Assembly (NCBI GenBank): GCA_029532415.1 | Contig: JAQOTA010000065.1 | Coordinates: 806,001-870,000, forward strand | Source of the DNA: Marasmius tenuissimus | Taxonomy: Eukaryota; Basidiomycota; Agaricomycetes; Agaricales; Marasmiaceae | Reading direction: 5' to 3' | Length of the DNA stretch: 64,000 nucleotides | Part shown: positions 34,282 through 45,400 of the stretch, one piece after another | Position numbering within the stretch: position 1 is the first letter of the stretch | Layout of the letters: each line of letters begins with the position of its first letter | The notes under the pieces: model-generated | What the model was told of the DNA's origin: nothing | Database searches by the model: none | What the model saw: the letters and a program-made list of their open reading frames with translations, nothing else | Translations under genes and position numbers: made by a program

Positions 34282-34480
34282 GTGAAATGGCAGAATTCGC
34301 CGATTGGTAAATTGTGTGAAGAATATGAGAATTTCTTACAATCCGCTGAGAATCTGCTGAGAATTGTACGATTGGCGAATTCTGGGATATTTCACGCAAT
34401 TCACGGACAATCCACCAAGAATTATCAAGGCAATTTCTCGAGAAAAGGCAAGAATTCGCCATGCAGAAATATCTGACAAT
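34282..34480. repeat. AT-rich stretch with scattered GAATTCGCC words
   Basis: AGAATTCGCC occurs near 34292 and 34452, and its reverse complement GGCGAATTCT near 34374, in a run of GAGAATTT/CAATTT-type words. A similar composition, with CAATTCGCC, recurs at about 35700-35870. It may be a decayed miniature element; no clear terminal repeats or target duplication were found. Confidence 0.3.
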
Positions 34481-36092
34481 TTACAAACAATCTGCGGATC
34501 ACTGTTCCCTGCCCCTCCTCCCCCGCATCCAGGTCATTGAATTGACATTGATTGCAGTACGCTACAGTCTACCACATAGAAGAAAACATTGATGATGGAG
34601 ATATTAAGTATAGAGCTTTAGTTGATATCTCCCTCCCAATATCCTCATACAACGCGGCGACCCAGCTCGAGAGCACCACTCTACGACCCTCAACCGGACG
34701 ATTGGATACATATCCGGGCGATGACTCATGCCAGAGTGTACACTACTGTAGGAGACCCATCCAGTGAGTGTTAAGCCTGAAATTCTGTAGTTTATGCTTA
34801 CCTTGTCGCCTTCACAGCTCCGGACCTGCGCCCTATACAATCACTCGAGAGATCAGCATTGTTTAGGCCATTCACCTGGGCAGGAAACTCACCTCGAGCC
34901 GTTGATTAACCCGCTGCCTTTCACAGTACATTCGAGCTTGTATTCGCGAGCGAAGGTTATTCAGAAGTTCAACTGAGGGCAGTGATTGTTCAGGAACTTG
35001 TGGCAACGGATGTAACACAAAACATACGAAAGGGTGGTCTGAAAAGTCCATAGAAGGCTGTAGAAGGCCGGGCTATACAGGTTGGCAAGCGATCAGTACT
35101 GATCCGTGATATCAAAGATGGAATCTTACTCACGGAAAGCCAACCGCACCCTCTGTCCAGTGCCGAAGATACTCCTTCAAAGGTCACTGAAGGTAGTGGA
35201 TTGAAGGGACTGAATGGACATTACCTGGCTGGGAACAGGCACGCTGCATGTCGAGAGGCTGCCGGATGTCTTCTATCGGTATGTTCATCCATCCTCATTG
35301 TCAAACCCCCCAGTCCAAGGCTCCAAGCACATCATCTCATACTTCTATCCAATCCTCCTCGATAATCCTGAACTCATCTTCTCCTCCATTATCTCCATGA
35401 TCTACAGCCTCCCGAACCTCGTCTTGTCCCTGCAGCGTACTATTCTTGCCACTCGAGATATGTGGGCTTGATTTAGATAGCTCCATGCACTTTCTTGACA
35501 TTGCTTTGTTGATACTTCGTGGCTTTTCAGGCTTTGTCAACCCGTTGAGAAATTGTAGAAGCTATGAAGATGTCAGCCGTAGGCGCAGAGAGAGGATAGA
35601 GGCGCAATGAGAGCAACAATTTGACACGTATCTCGAGCGCGGGAGTGGTCAGAGTCAGGAAGCAAAGTGTTGAAGAAGTCTAAGTCCGCGAGTACGAGTG
35701 TACGAAAAATAAGTGCTGTATATTCTCGGTATATTCTGGTACATGCTGAGAAATTGTCAGAAATGAGAAAGAGACGAGAATGCGCGAGCTTCAAGAATGA
35801 CAGTCGGCAAATTCCCAGCAAATTCCAGGAAAATCTGGATTTTCTCACAATTCGCCGTCAATCAATTCTCGCCGTTTTACGCTGTGGTACTTGCGTGCTG
35901 GCTGTCACATTCAGTAAAGTACAAGAATACTGTCCTCGTTTAAATTTGGCTTCCATGTCCATGATGCTTCATTTCCGAATCCATTCCGATATTCTTCAGT
36001 TCTATCGCGTCCATTGTTTCCTCCATAAAATTCGGTCCCTCCACCTGGATACCATGGAGCGAAGAAGTTAGCGAAGCAGTAATGAATAGATG
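34481..36092. other. Gene-poor region
   Basis: 1.6 kb with short ORFs only. No supportable gene. Confidence 0.4.
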
Positions 36093-38080
36093 CTAATCGA
36101 TGGAGCAGAGAAACGAGCAGAAGGACTCAATACTCACCGTCGTCGAGACGTATACCGTCACTCCTTGTGGCAGGCTCGATGAACCCTTCCGTGACAATAT
36201 ATTGGAGGCGGCGCTTCCCGTCTTGCTCGCGTGTCGATCCCGACCCGCCGACAACCCCATCTCCCTATCTCTCTCCACACCCGTCCCACCCCGCGTGTGT
36301 ACCGTCGGGATTCTCGTGTTCAGGGTGAACAGGAGTGATACACCGTAGACTGAGTTCCAAAATTAGCGAGCGGCGAGACGAGACAACATACTGAGGAGGA
36401 ACACACGTTTACTCATAACGAAGTATACGCCCATGAACTCGAACGACGTGGGGCGGAGCTGATACTGTAATACGTACATCTCGAGTTAGCCTCAAGCTCT
36501 TCTCCACAAGTTCCAGCAGAACGGAAATGAACTCAACAAGAACCAGTGTACAAATACTCAACACGCTCGTCAACCCTCCCGTGTTCACAGCATAGATGAT
36601 GAGTTTGTCGATGACAGAGTCTGCCCTATTTGGAAGGAGTTAATTAACACCAGTCCGAGCAAAAGCATAAAATGGGGGTCGATTATGATCGAGATCATAG
36701 GTAATGAAGCCGCCACCTGAGGAACCGACCACAACACATAACAAAACTGCAACAGAAACAGAGCCGAAAACTTTGGAGACTCACTTCCTAAACCCAGTCC
36801 TCAGCGACCTCAAATAATAAACCAGGGCCAACGCCGTTACGGTATCAGCAAGTACTCCAGACGCTAGGGAAATCGTCGCGATGAGCTAACAACGGTAAGT
36901 AGTTGTCGTTAGCGAGTAATCAAGCACTTAGGAGACCTCCGGGCCCACCTTGACATCGTTCAAATGAACCAATCGCTTCAGCCGGAATCTATAAGGAAGT
37001 AAGGGAGTTATTCACAGATGAACGGGTGGAGCAGATCACCCTTCAGCGGAGTAGACTGGGGGAGCGTGGTGTGAGCACCAGAAAACCGAACAGACACGAT
37101 ACAGACGGGCACCCACCTAATCCCAATGCAAACTGGGCAAGCGTAAGCACACCCTGTACAACGATGGTCAGAAGTATACGACCCCAGCGATAAAGGACTC
37201 GGACGTACGACGATGCCGGTGAGAATAAAGCTCCCGTCGCTCACTACAAGTGGTGCCAATTAGATCGGCAGTGGGAGAGAGAACGTTAGCTTGAGCTTAC
37301 ACCGCCAAATCCGCCGAGCAAAGTAGCTAAAATCAAGGTGATGCCACGTGATGAGGGCGATACTTTACGGCCGGGTGGTAGTGGAGACGTACATTTTAAC
37401 CACGGTGCTCGCCAAAGCCTGGGGGAGTCAAAGTCAACCTTTCCTATCGATTGTCGTAGGAGGACACGGGTTGAGAGATGAAACTCACGCTGAAGATCAC
37501 TTGAATCTACCGGAGCCATCCAGAAACGAGTGAGCAAGTTAAAGTGCCAAGTAGGACAGTACGAGTATCTTGGCTCGTACGCACCATGAGCGTCGGCGCG
37601 ACATCTCCCGTAACCATCACCAACGGTTGTCCATAGTACCTATCGGCAGTGATAATTCAGACACAGTTAATAAACACAGACGACTCGGAGAGAGAAAGAG
37701 AACTTGAGACGCACGTTATCGCGTAAGTGTACACAAAATGTCCAACACATATTTCATGTGCCAACTCAAGCAACCTAAAGATAAATCGAGGGAAGGAAGG
37801 TACAGACTCTTGTCAACATCCATCCCCATACCTCCCAATTCGACGAAAGGGACGTACCAGAACACCACAACCTAAGACCCACGTCAGACCAAAACAGAAG
37901 ATTCCTCGACTAGCAGAGGAAACTCACCCCCGCTTTGCATCTCCACCCGTCACCTGAAGGCGGAAACCTAGTAAGATAAACCATAACTTCATAACTCATC
38001 ACCCCAAACAACCATGCAGAACATATAAATCCAATCAAGGCCGCGCCGACCGTGTTGTCGACTTTGAAAAGGTTGGACAT
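36093..38080 (-). CDS. DUF6534-like seven-transmembrane protein
   Basis: Fifteen minus-strand exons: 38080-37928, 37871-37858, 37774-37715, 37639-37585, 37506-37489, 37418-37393, 37326-37301, 37243-37209, 37153-37117, 37055-37040, 36988-36949, 36885-36785, 36625-36544, 36464-36392, 36349-36093; 993 nt, 330 aa. It starts MSNLFKVDNTVGAALIGFIC (the N-terminal TVGAALIG signature), then TM2 with WLLELAHEICVGHFVYTYAI, TYYGQPLVM, ALASTVVKIYFARRIWR, TLAQFALGLVYSAEGFRLKR, LIATISLASGVLADTVTALA, VYYLRSLRTGFRKADSVIDK, LIIYAVNTGGLTS and FEFMGVYFVMSKRVFLLSIY. This order matches the fungal DUF6534 membrane family. The soluble tail is Ser/Arg rich. Two exons are only 14 and 16 nt and one is 18 nt. The intron between 36785 and 36625 is long (159 nt) and its ends are less sure. 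Function unknown. Confidence 0.85.
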
Positions 38081-39716
38081 CGTCGACGGATTGGTGGGTT
38101 TTTCCCGTCAATTGGTGGCGGAGACGAGAACGGGACGATTGAACTTGGAGTGTAGGCAAGAAATACCCTCGTATCCGCCGTGAGGCTTGTGAGGACTTTT
38201 TAAGTTTGTTCCTTTAAGAAGGGACTGAGACAAGGTCGAGATGGATACTAATCGGTTGCGTATTCAATTGGGTAACATAGGGGGGTTCAGAGACCGAAGT
38301 CAGGAGGTATAGAGGTAACGCGAACGGCGAACCTTCGAGGGTTCAACGTTCAACGTTCAACTTCCAGCACTCAACATTTACAAACGAAGGAGGGCGAAAG
38401 AGAAATCTGATCCCTTGTCCATTCCGAACCAGGCTGAGATGCCGTAACCTTGGTGGTCTATGCACCTTTTTTTACAGCTCGAGCATTCACGACAGATTTT
38501 GAATGCCCGGGGCCACAAAATGATATTCCCTATAACCGCGCAAAAAACCCCTAATCCGCCGGTTGGGACGAGGGCTCCCGGCTCGCAGAAGGGAAAGAAG
38601 GTCGCGGGGGCAATTGAATGACCAAATCCGGATGATCTGTCGGCAGAAACAATTGAGGTCGGAGGAATTTCTGAACTTCAAGCCTGAACGCTCACCCGCG
38701 AGTGCCCGCACCCGCTAAAGTATGCCTAGAGGAGACTAGGAAGAACGAGAGAGGAGTCCGCGTCTTCTTTGAAAGACCTCCGCCGATTCCAAAGGCCTAT
38801 TTCCCAGTACTTGTGTAGGGGTTTGGAATTCATGATAATGTGTCCTAGTTGACAGGCCACAGTGTGCGCAGGCTAGATCACACTTGAGACTCGGTTGAAT
38901 TCTTTGAACGCCTGAGTAGTGGTCAAAGCCCTCCAGGATACACATTTGGAGCGCGAAGCCGAACTGAATAGGAGAGAAGAAGCCGATTTCGAAAAGCTTT
39001 AGACGGTGGAAAATTGGCCGTGGAAATTTAAGATCCTCGAGAGCGGGCTGGGAGTAGTATCAACGTGTATTTGTCCGCATTGTTAAACGAGATAGTATTG
39101 TTATTGCTCTTGAGCCTGAGGTGAGATTCACAAGTTCAGTCAATGAAAACAAGCGAGGGAGCGTTGGTAAAAATGAAGCAGCATAAAGCTCGAGTCCGAG
39201 GTAACTCGATGAAGCCAAAGGGAGTGCCGGGCGTCTAAATAATCACCCTCTTCACTCGCGACGTCCATGCTGATGTATCCTCTCCATTTCGTCTCAATGT
39301 CACTGAAACAGTTGCTCTGTTTTCAGGCCACCGTAGTGGTGATCTGCAGCTCGAGTACTCTCAAACTCTGATGAGGCTTCCTTCCCCAGATTCTCCCTCA
39401 TAATCCCTGCCCCGCTTTGTCATCGGATCTGGAGGGCCCATACGAGAGGATGGTCTATCCTAGCGACTCCGATGTAACGGTGGAGATGCCCATGTACGAA
39501 CATAGACACGAATAGGAATGATGATGCATCCATGTGCGTACCAAGCTGCTATAACAGGCTGTTAAACTGAACACGGCAGTTGCATAGTGAGGACCTATGG
39601 CCTCATCCTGATTACCGTTGTAATCACATTCTTGAGGAATGCATATTGCGATTCGCTTATAAGTGGCTAGTGTGATGTGGCACATTATTCAGACTTGACG
39701 GGCCTTCAACTTCACA
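38081..39716. other. Intergenic region between divergent genes
   Basis: 1.6 kb; short ORFs only. Contains repeated TTCAACGTTCAAC words near 38340-38365 but no larger structure. Confidence 0.4.
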
Positions 39717-40937
39717 ATGTTATCTGGAACGAATTTCCCATTCGAACTCGTAATTCTCATTCTCGAGTCCCTATCCGACACAGACACAACAGCTCTCGCC
39801 TCATGTGCTCTCGTTTGCCGCTCTTGGGTCCCCATTTCACGCTCCATCCTTTTCCGCCATATAAACCTCACAACCACCGCCGAATCCTTCCTCGCCCTTC
39901 TCTCCCACCCACTACAATCCATCACTGCCGCAAGGGTGGAATCTCTCAGCGTCACCCACACCAGGTATCCGCCTGCTACGTTCAATAGGCTACTCACATG
40001 GACACGCAATGACGACAGCCATAGCCAAACGAGACTCTCTGACACCCTTCCTCATCTCAAGAAACTCTCTCTCAACTGGGTCGGATGGTGGACACTTTGT
40101 GTTGAGGCCAAAGATACGCTCTTACGCGACTTCCGGAGTGTTACGCATCTCAGTCTCCGGATGACTGCATTGGATACCATCGACGATTTTTTACCCTTGG
40201 TTCAGAGCTTCCCGGTGTTAGAAAATCTCGAGTTGGATGGGGTTAGGCCTGCGTTGAATTGGGTTTCAGAGGGCACTGGAAACGGAGTCGAGGTGTGGAG
40301 GAGGTCATTGAAGAAGTTATCACTGAAGCAGATTGAGGATTTGAGGATAATCGGGTTTTTGGTTCCGTTTTGCTGGGGGTTAGAGGAACTGGAATGCCAA
40401 TATGCGGAGATTGAGGGAATACCTCCCGCCTGTATCGATGCCGTTCAGAGGGTGGTGGTGGCCGCGGGGGACACGTTAAAGGGATTTGCATTTCAGGTTG
40501 AGGAGGGTGGGAGCGGGATGAGAGGTGCGTCGATGTTTCCGTCCTCTTCTTTGGTTACTGTCCCCTCTGTTGACCGGGTCTCCATTGCAGATGATATGGT
40601 GTTTGACCTGACACACAACTCGAACCTGAGAACCCTCTCACTCTCACCGTATCACCTATTGCGGACGTTGGAGTTATTGACCCAGTGTCGATATCCTCCG
40701 GGGGTTAGGTCGTTACGTCTAACCAGTCTCAAGTACGCTGGGCTGGACTGGGAGAGACTGGACGTGCTCCTCGGATGTCACCCTGCTTTCCGGAGTGTGG
40801 AGGAGATATACATGAGGCTGGAGGAGCGAACTCCTGGGCTGGGTACCGGTGAGTTTGCAGCTGACTCGGAGATAGCTTTGAGAAAGATGATGTCGAGGTG
40901 TTGGAAGAAGGGAACTCTTAGGGTCGAACCGGCATGA
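39717..40937 (+). CDS. F-box protein with LRR-like C-terminus
   Basis: The frame is open through 406 codons; a 66-nt segment at 40525-40590 (GTGCGT donor, TTGCAG acceptor) is a stopless multiple of three and is very probably an intron, giving exons 39717-40524 and 40591-40937 (384 aa). The N-terminus is the F-box-like motif: FPFELVILILESLSDTDTTA, LASCALVCRSWVPISRSILF, RHINL. Leu-rich segments follow (LENLELDGVRPAL, LRTLSLSPYHLLRTLELL). The intron sits at the same relative place as in the gene at 30458, supporting paralogy. SCF substrate adaptor by family. Confidence 0.85.
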   Translation: MLSGTNFPFELVILILESLSDTDTTALASCALVCRSWVPISRSILFRHINLTTTAESFLALLSHPLQSITAARVESLSVTHTRYPPATFNRLLTWTRNDDSHSQTRLSDTLPHLKKLSLNWVGWWTLCVEAKDTLLRDFRSVTHLSLRMTALDTIDDFLPLVQSFPVLENLELDGVRPALNWVSEGTGNGVEVWRRSLKKLSLKQIEDLRIIGFLVPFCWGLEELECQYAEIEGIPPACIDAVQRVVVAAGDTLKGFAFQVEEGGSGMRGASMFPSSSLVTVPSVDRVSIADDMVFDLTHNSNLRTLSLSPYHLLRTLELLTQCRYPPGVRSLRLTSLKYAGLDWERLDVLLGCHPAFRSVEEIYMRLEERTPGLGTGEFAADSEIALRKMMSRCWKKGTLRVEPA

Positions 40938-41037
40938 GTGGGACTTCCTATTTCATCAATTATAATTATCCTGTCGAATAATGAAGTTAGAGTAAACCAG
41001 AGAGGCACGGTATCAGCTTTATCTCTTCACAACTCTA

Positions 41038-41244
41038 TTGTACATATGAAACTTTCGTATCTGCATCTTTCGGGCAAGAGCTTTCTAAGAAAGAACGTCA
41101 GAATCCTCTGGGAGTTGAGAGAAAGGGCAAGTGACTTACACGTTTGCGGGGTGAAAGTCGAGCTGATGGGTTTATGTAACTTGATGTCGGAGAAAGTGAC
41201 GGAGGCATCGGGATATTGCTGGGGTTCGACAGTCTCGGGTTTTT
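41038..41244 (-). pseudogene. Truncated 3' end of a GH7 cellobiohydrolase gene
   Basis: This stretch aligns with 47775-47980, which is the 3' flank and last coding part of the intact GH7 gene: shared runs include 'GGGAGTTGAGAGAAAGGGCA', 'GAGAAAGTGACGGAGGCAT' and 'CGACAGTCTCGGGTTT'. In the fragment the coding frame has changed bases (for example ATGGGTTTATGTAACTTGAT against ATGGGTCCAACCTTGATGTT) and stops at the border of the duplicated unit at 41259. Only about 30 codons of the original enzyme remain, so it is a relic, not a gene. Confidence 0.75.
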
Positions 41245-41378
41245 AACAGAATCAGCAGAACGAACTAGATCGAGTCCTCGAATCTAGAGGAGACAAGAAC
41301 ATTGCACACACAAATAATGACATTCATCGTACTAGTTTTGTGACTACTGGTACAAAAAATTATCCTCTTCTGAGCAAT

Positions 41379-42718
41379 TCAACGACGACCAGGAGGAGGG
41401 GGTGGTGGTGGTGGAATACCACCACCACCTGGAGGAGGAGGTGGGAAGCGACCACCGGCAACGCAGAATATGTTCTCCTTGAAGTTCCGCTTTGTGACTT
41501 TGTCGATCTAAAGAATTAAAATACTAGTTAGAAATGGTTGCAGCGCTGAAAGCTCAATACTTACATCCGCTTCCGATATCGATGCGCCTCCCTTGTTGAG
41601 AAAGCCGAAGTCGATCATGGTTAATTGAGTCACAGCGTCATTGAATCGGAACTGAGGGAGGGGAAAGTCAATGTCAACATATTGACGGAAGGAGAGCTGG
41701 AACTCACGTTGTCCATGTTGGAATCGTTCTGAATAAACCCCGCGGAGTTCTTCAACTTTGTCTGCTGTTCCTTGATGAGTCTGACAGCATTGTTGAACTT
41801 GGTCTCGCAATCCGCTCCAAGCGTGATTTTGTTGAAGGGTTTGCCGCTGACTTCCTTCAAGACCATAACAGGCACCCCAGTGACAACACCTTCTCCAACA
41901 AACAATCCACTACCAAGCACTTGAGAAGCCTTTTTCGTGTCGGCGATTTCAACCTCGAGATCTTTTATGGAATCCGGCCCTGTCGTACGAGGGATCTTGA
42001 CAATGAAACTTCCGGATTGGAACACACTCGGAAAAGGACCGAGCTGCTTCTCAAGCCTGAGCGATCTGCCGGCTACGTTAATCGCTGGAAGATGGTAGAT
42101 TATAGTTAGTTGAAGATCGCGCAACAAAAACGAGAGGAACATACTTTCTCCGACTTTAGGCAGCTTTTTCTGCTCGAGTTATATCAGCATTTGCTTCCAA
42201 AACGGTGGACGTGAAAGAGCACTTACTACATCACAGGCAGCTCCATTGTCGGCCCTCTTGCCCTTCCCACAAGATGTCTTGGCGGGTGTCTTGGCGGGTG
42301 CCTTGGCAGGTGCCTTGGCAGGTGCTTTGGCCGGTACCTTGGCCGGTGCTTTGGCAGGTGCCTTCGCTGGAGCTTTCTTTGCAGGTGCCTTCACTGCTGC
42401 CTTCGTAGCAGGTTTGACTGCGGGCTTCTTTGCTGCTGCCTTCGTCTTGGCCCGCCGTTCGATCGTGAAGTTTTCGAAGTCCTCATCGTCCTCGTCCTTG
42501 TCCTTGTCATCTTCGTCATCGAGTTCAATGCCGTCGACATCCGAGTCACCGAAAGCATCTCGAGCGATGAGACCATCAGAAATAAACGTGTCGGAGACGA
42601 CAGCGTTGTTGGTGATATCGACGTCGGTCGTTTGCACCTGAGCAATCGGTAGCGAAGTAACTCGCAGTCCGAGGAGCGCCATGTAGACGGACAAGATGAG
42701 AACGCGTTGCGGAAACAT
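41379..42718 (-). CDS. Secreted kinase-like protein with Lys/Ala/Pro repeat, copy 1
   Basis: Minus-strand exons 42718-42227, 42169-42145, 42084-41708, 41651-41565, 41507-41379; 1110 nt, 369 aa. Layout: signal peptide (1-22, MFPQRVLILSVYMALLGLRV); acidic segment (58-82); dibasic RR at 88-89; an AKAPAKAP-type repeat (about 90-148); Lys-Arg at 154-155; a domain at about 170-335; a PPPPPGGGG tail. The domain reads like a protein-kinase-like fold: LGPFPSVFQSGSFIVKIP (degenerate Gly loop and Lys202 in the VAIK position), a helix with Glu216/218, VPVMVLKEVSGKPF (hinge), GFIQNDSNMDNFRF (catalytic loop with Asp293 and Asn298, Gln in the usual His place) and MIDFG (312-314). The family is not known to me as characterised. 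Kex2-type cleavage at the dibasic sites is inferred. Confidence 0.8.
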
Positions 42719-43085
42719 AGTTCAGTGTCGTTGAAACGTGAAATGAGTAAAGAGAGAGGGCCAAAGTTGGATGTGTCGCGAAAGAAAAACCGTTAGAGCT
42801 CTGTGGCCAAACAGCGTGTTAGGTTGAAGGCCACGAGTATGGATGTCGAAGCGAAATCTCACCGGCTCAGAACGTTAGAAAGAGAGGGAATGAAAAAGAA
42901 GAAAGAGTCAAGACCTGCGAACGACAATGAGTGGTAGGCTTAGTGAGCAGGCAGGTAAGTTGACACTTACCGAGCTTGAACTCTGAGGAGAAAGGAAGAA
43001 ATGGGGAGAGGACTAGCGAAGGTTCCCTGTCGATTTCCAGGCCAAGAGGTCATGGTATTTATACCATTTGGCTTCATACACCATG
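42719..43085 (-). promoter_or_regulatory. Promoter and 5' UTR intron of kinase-like gene copy 1
   Basis: On the minus strand TATAAATA lies at 43063-43056, followed by a CT-rich leader. A GTAAGT...CGCAG intron at 42970-42915 lies within the untranslated leader. The same elements are kept in copy 2 (47198-46851). Confidence 0.6.
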
Positions 43086-43374
43086 TGATACCTGTGGACA
43101 AAGGTGTGCACCGAGGTTCCACATCACTAAGGGATGAAACAACCTCATCTCGGGAGGGGATGCCGGAACGGAAGAAGCGAAGGTTGGGCTGGAGCAAGCG
43201 AAGACCGACCGGGTAGCAGGGGGATCACGCCGGGACGCTCTGCCTCTGTCACACCGCATCCAGGTGTGAGCCTAATCTATGATACAGTTCAGAATCATAA
43301 CTACCGATTCTTTGTATATTTCGAGGGACCTCGTATGCACGAAGGAGATGAAATTGTAGAGCACGTTTCGGTGA

Positions 43375-44690
43375 TCACCGTGGTGGCCAAGAACGATTCA
43401 AAGCCGGCGAATCGCTTGAAATGCCGGATAACTGCGTTCCATTCAAAAGTTGAAACCATTTCGTAGGACTGTCGCCCACGGCGACGCTAGGGTCATCAGT
43501 CCCGGCAATACGTAGAGCTTGGTGATTGCAAAAAATTCCAGCACGTCGAGGAAGTTGAGAAGATCGTCGGTCGACCGGATTTGAAGCCGAAGTCTCCCGC
43601 CAAAGATTCATAAAGAGCGAAGAAAGCACGTCAATAACGTCGCGATCGACGCCTTTCGCGTTTCGACTTGAAGCATGTGAAGGAACGGAAGTAGACGTTC
43701 TCCTGCAGGTGCTCGGTGGTTGATGGAAGATCCTTGATTTTGACGTAAGACCAGCGCAATTCCAAATCTCGCCCCCAAGGTCCTCGACACAACACGCCTC
43801 GCTGAGCATTCACCCACACACTGCTTCCCTCGCAACCCAATTGCATCTAAAAGCTGGTTAGCAAGGATTCGCCGGCGTTGTTGCTGTGGCAACTTACAGC
43901 AAACGCAGAAAAACACGCCCACCCCAGCTCACCCACATTGGTCATAGCTTGCCCGGCCGGTACGAGGTCTGAGCGGGATCAGCCATACTTCGATAAACAC
44001 GCATACCGAAGCACATACCTCCAAGCAAAATCAACATAGGGATCCTTGAGTGATTGATCCCGAACAGATGTGCATGGTTCGCGCGTCTGGTAATATCTGA
44101 GCTGAAGCACCGTTCCGATAGCGGAAAACAGGGAGCCTCACAGAGTTCTAGAGCACTCCCCAAGTCTCTCATCCACTCCTGTCAAACGAGGTGAGTCAGT
44201 TGCCAGTTAAACCGACACGCGAACACGTACCTTTTTGTGCGTCATGACCCTCGTATCCTTCAACTAGTTTCCATGCCCTGGCCAGTTCCCGCCACGACCT
44301 CTCCAATAAAGATCTTTTTTTTTTGTATATCGACCATTGATGTATTTGCGCCTCTTCCAACGATGGGGTGCATCGCGATATCCTTACACAGATCGCGAAT
44401 GAGTCGTATGTCGCCACGCTTGACTTCGTTATACTACAGAAGATGCACGTCAGTCCTCCATCTGACAAGAAAGATTCATGGGCGTTCTCACCTGTTCGAA
44501 TTCAGCCTCTTGCTTCGTTCTCCATATCCAGAATCCTCTGCGTGGACGAGTGGTTGTCACTGCCTTCGTCATGTTGTTGTATTGGTCGCCCTGGATATTG
44601 CTCAAGTTGGGATGATTGCGCGTAACGTTCTCCAGCCTGGCATCGCGAAAGTACTGTGATATCGTGTTGTGCTATTGCAGGAGGACACAG
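43375..44690 (-). pseudogene. Decayed member of an expanded agaricomycete protein family
   Basis: The minus strand carries a recognisable series: YFRDARLENVTRNHPNLSNI, QGDQYNN, YNEVKRGDIRLIRDLC, VEGYEGHDAQK, EWMRDLGSALE, NHAHLFGINHSRIPMLILLG, ANQLLDAIGLRGKQCVGE, GVLCRGPWG, SYVKIKDLPSTTEHLQENVY, DVIDVLSSLFMNLW. I know this order from a very large family of agaricomycete hypothetical proteins (GDxxLLRD... DAxxxWxxDL... HxxLFGINxSxIPML). Here the segments lie in different frames without suitable introns: breaks near 44255 (METS/KLVEG), at the A5 run near 44230, and near 43650-43675 (FKSKRERR/RDVIDVL). At least two indels therefore disrupt it. The first exon was not found. Confidence 0.65.
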
Positions 44691-45400
44691 GAGTGGACGA
44701 GGCGATGCAGGCAGCTACCTTTGTACTTGTATAGAGCTGTTCGAAAGGCCATGGGAAATATTCCACCTTCCTGTGCGTTATGTAGAGGTTAGAAAGGTGT
44801 AAGTGCATTTAGGAGGGAAGAGAAAAGACGGTCCGACGCTCCCCAGTAAGGGCTCTGCATCTCCAGCATTGAACATCCATAAAGAGTCTCTCCGATTCAC
44901 CTCCTAGCCTCCGAAAACCGCGTTTGAGAAGGCGTGATGACTGACAGAGGAAGCTCCCAAAACGGCGAGCTAGATATTCCAGTTTTCCTTTCGTGAGATC
45001 CTGAGATTCCTCCACTGTTGCCCTGAGGTCAAAATTAGCCTTGATTGTCGAACCAGCGCGAGCTTCAGACGAGGCTGATTAGGCCCGAGGTCTGTCGTGT
45101 CTGGGGCGTAGCGAGCGGATCGATTGTACCCGCTGGCGATGACGGAGGAGGACAGCAGAGAGTAACGAAGATGAGTGGCCTTGGATGATCGATGACGGTG
45201 GAGTGGGACGATTCAACAATTCGACGCTTTGACAATGCGGACAATGCGATTGCCGACGCGGATAACGGTCCGAACCTTGTCTCACCTCGCCTTGGCATAC
45301 GACTCGCGTTAACCTGTAATCCGTTCAACCTACTTATCCATTGGGAGGATTCAAAACAAAAGCATAACGCCATGTGATAACCACTTGTAAGAAATCAATG
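44691..45400. other. Spacer between the pseudogene and duplicated unit 2
   Basis: Short ORFs only; no feature recognised. Confidence 0.4.

Larger units (their letters stand above)
41259..43085 (-). repeat. Duplicated unit, copy 1 (secreted kinase-like gene)
   Basis: Aligns over its length with 45401-47213, including 3' UTR, all introns, the 5' UTR intron and the TATA region. Similarity begins at CTAGATCGAGTCCTCGA and ends at GGCTTCATACACCATG. Confidence 0.85.

Noticed and set aside
42246..42641. 131-aa plus-strand ORF with AGALAGALAG repeats
   Set aside because: Antisense of the AKAPAKAP repeat in the kinase-like gene; same for 46378-46773.
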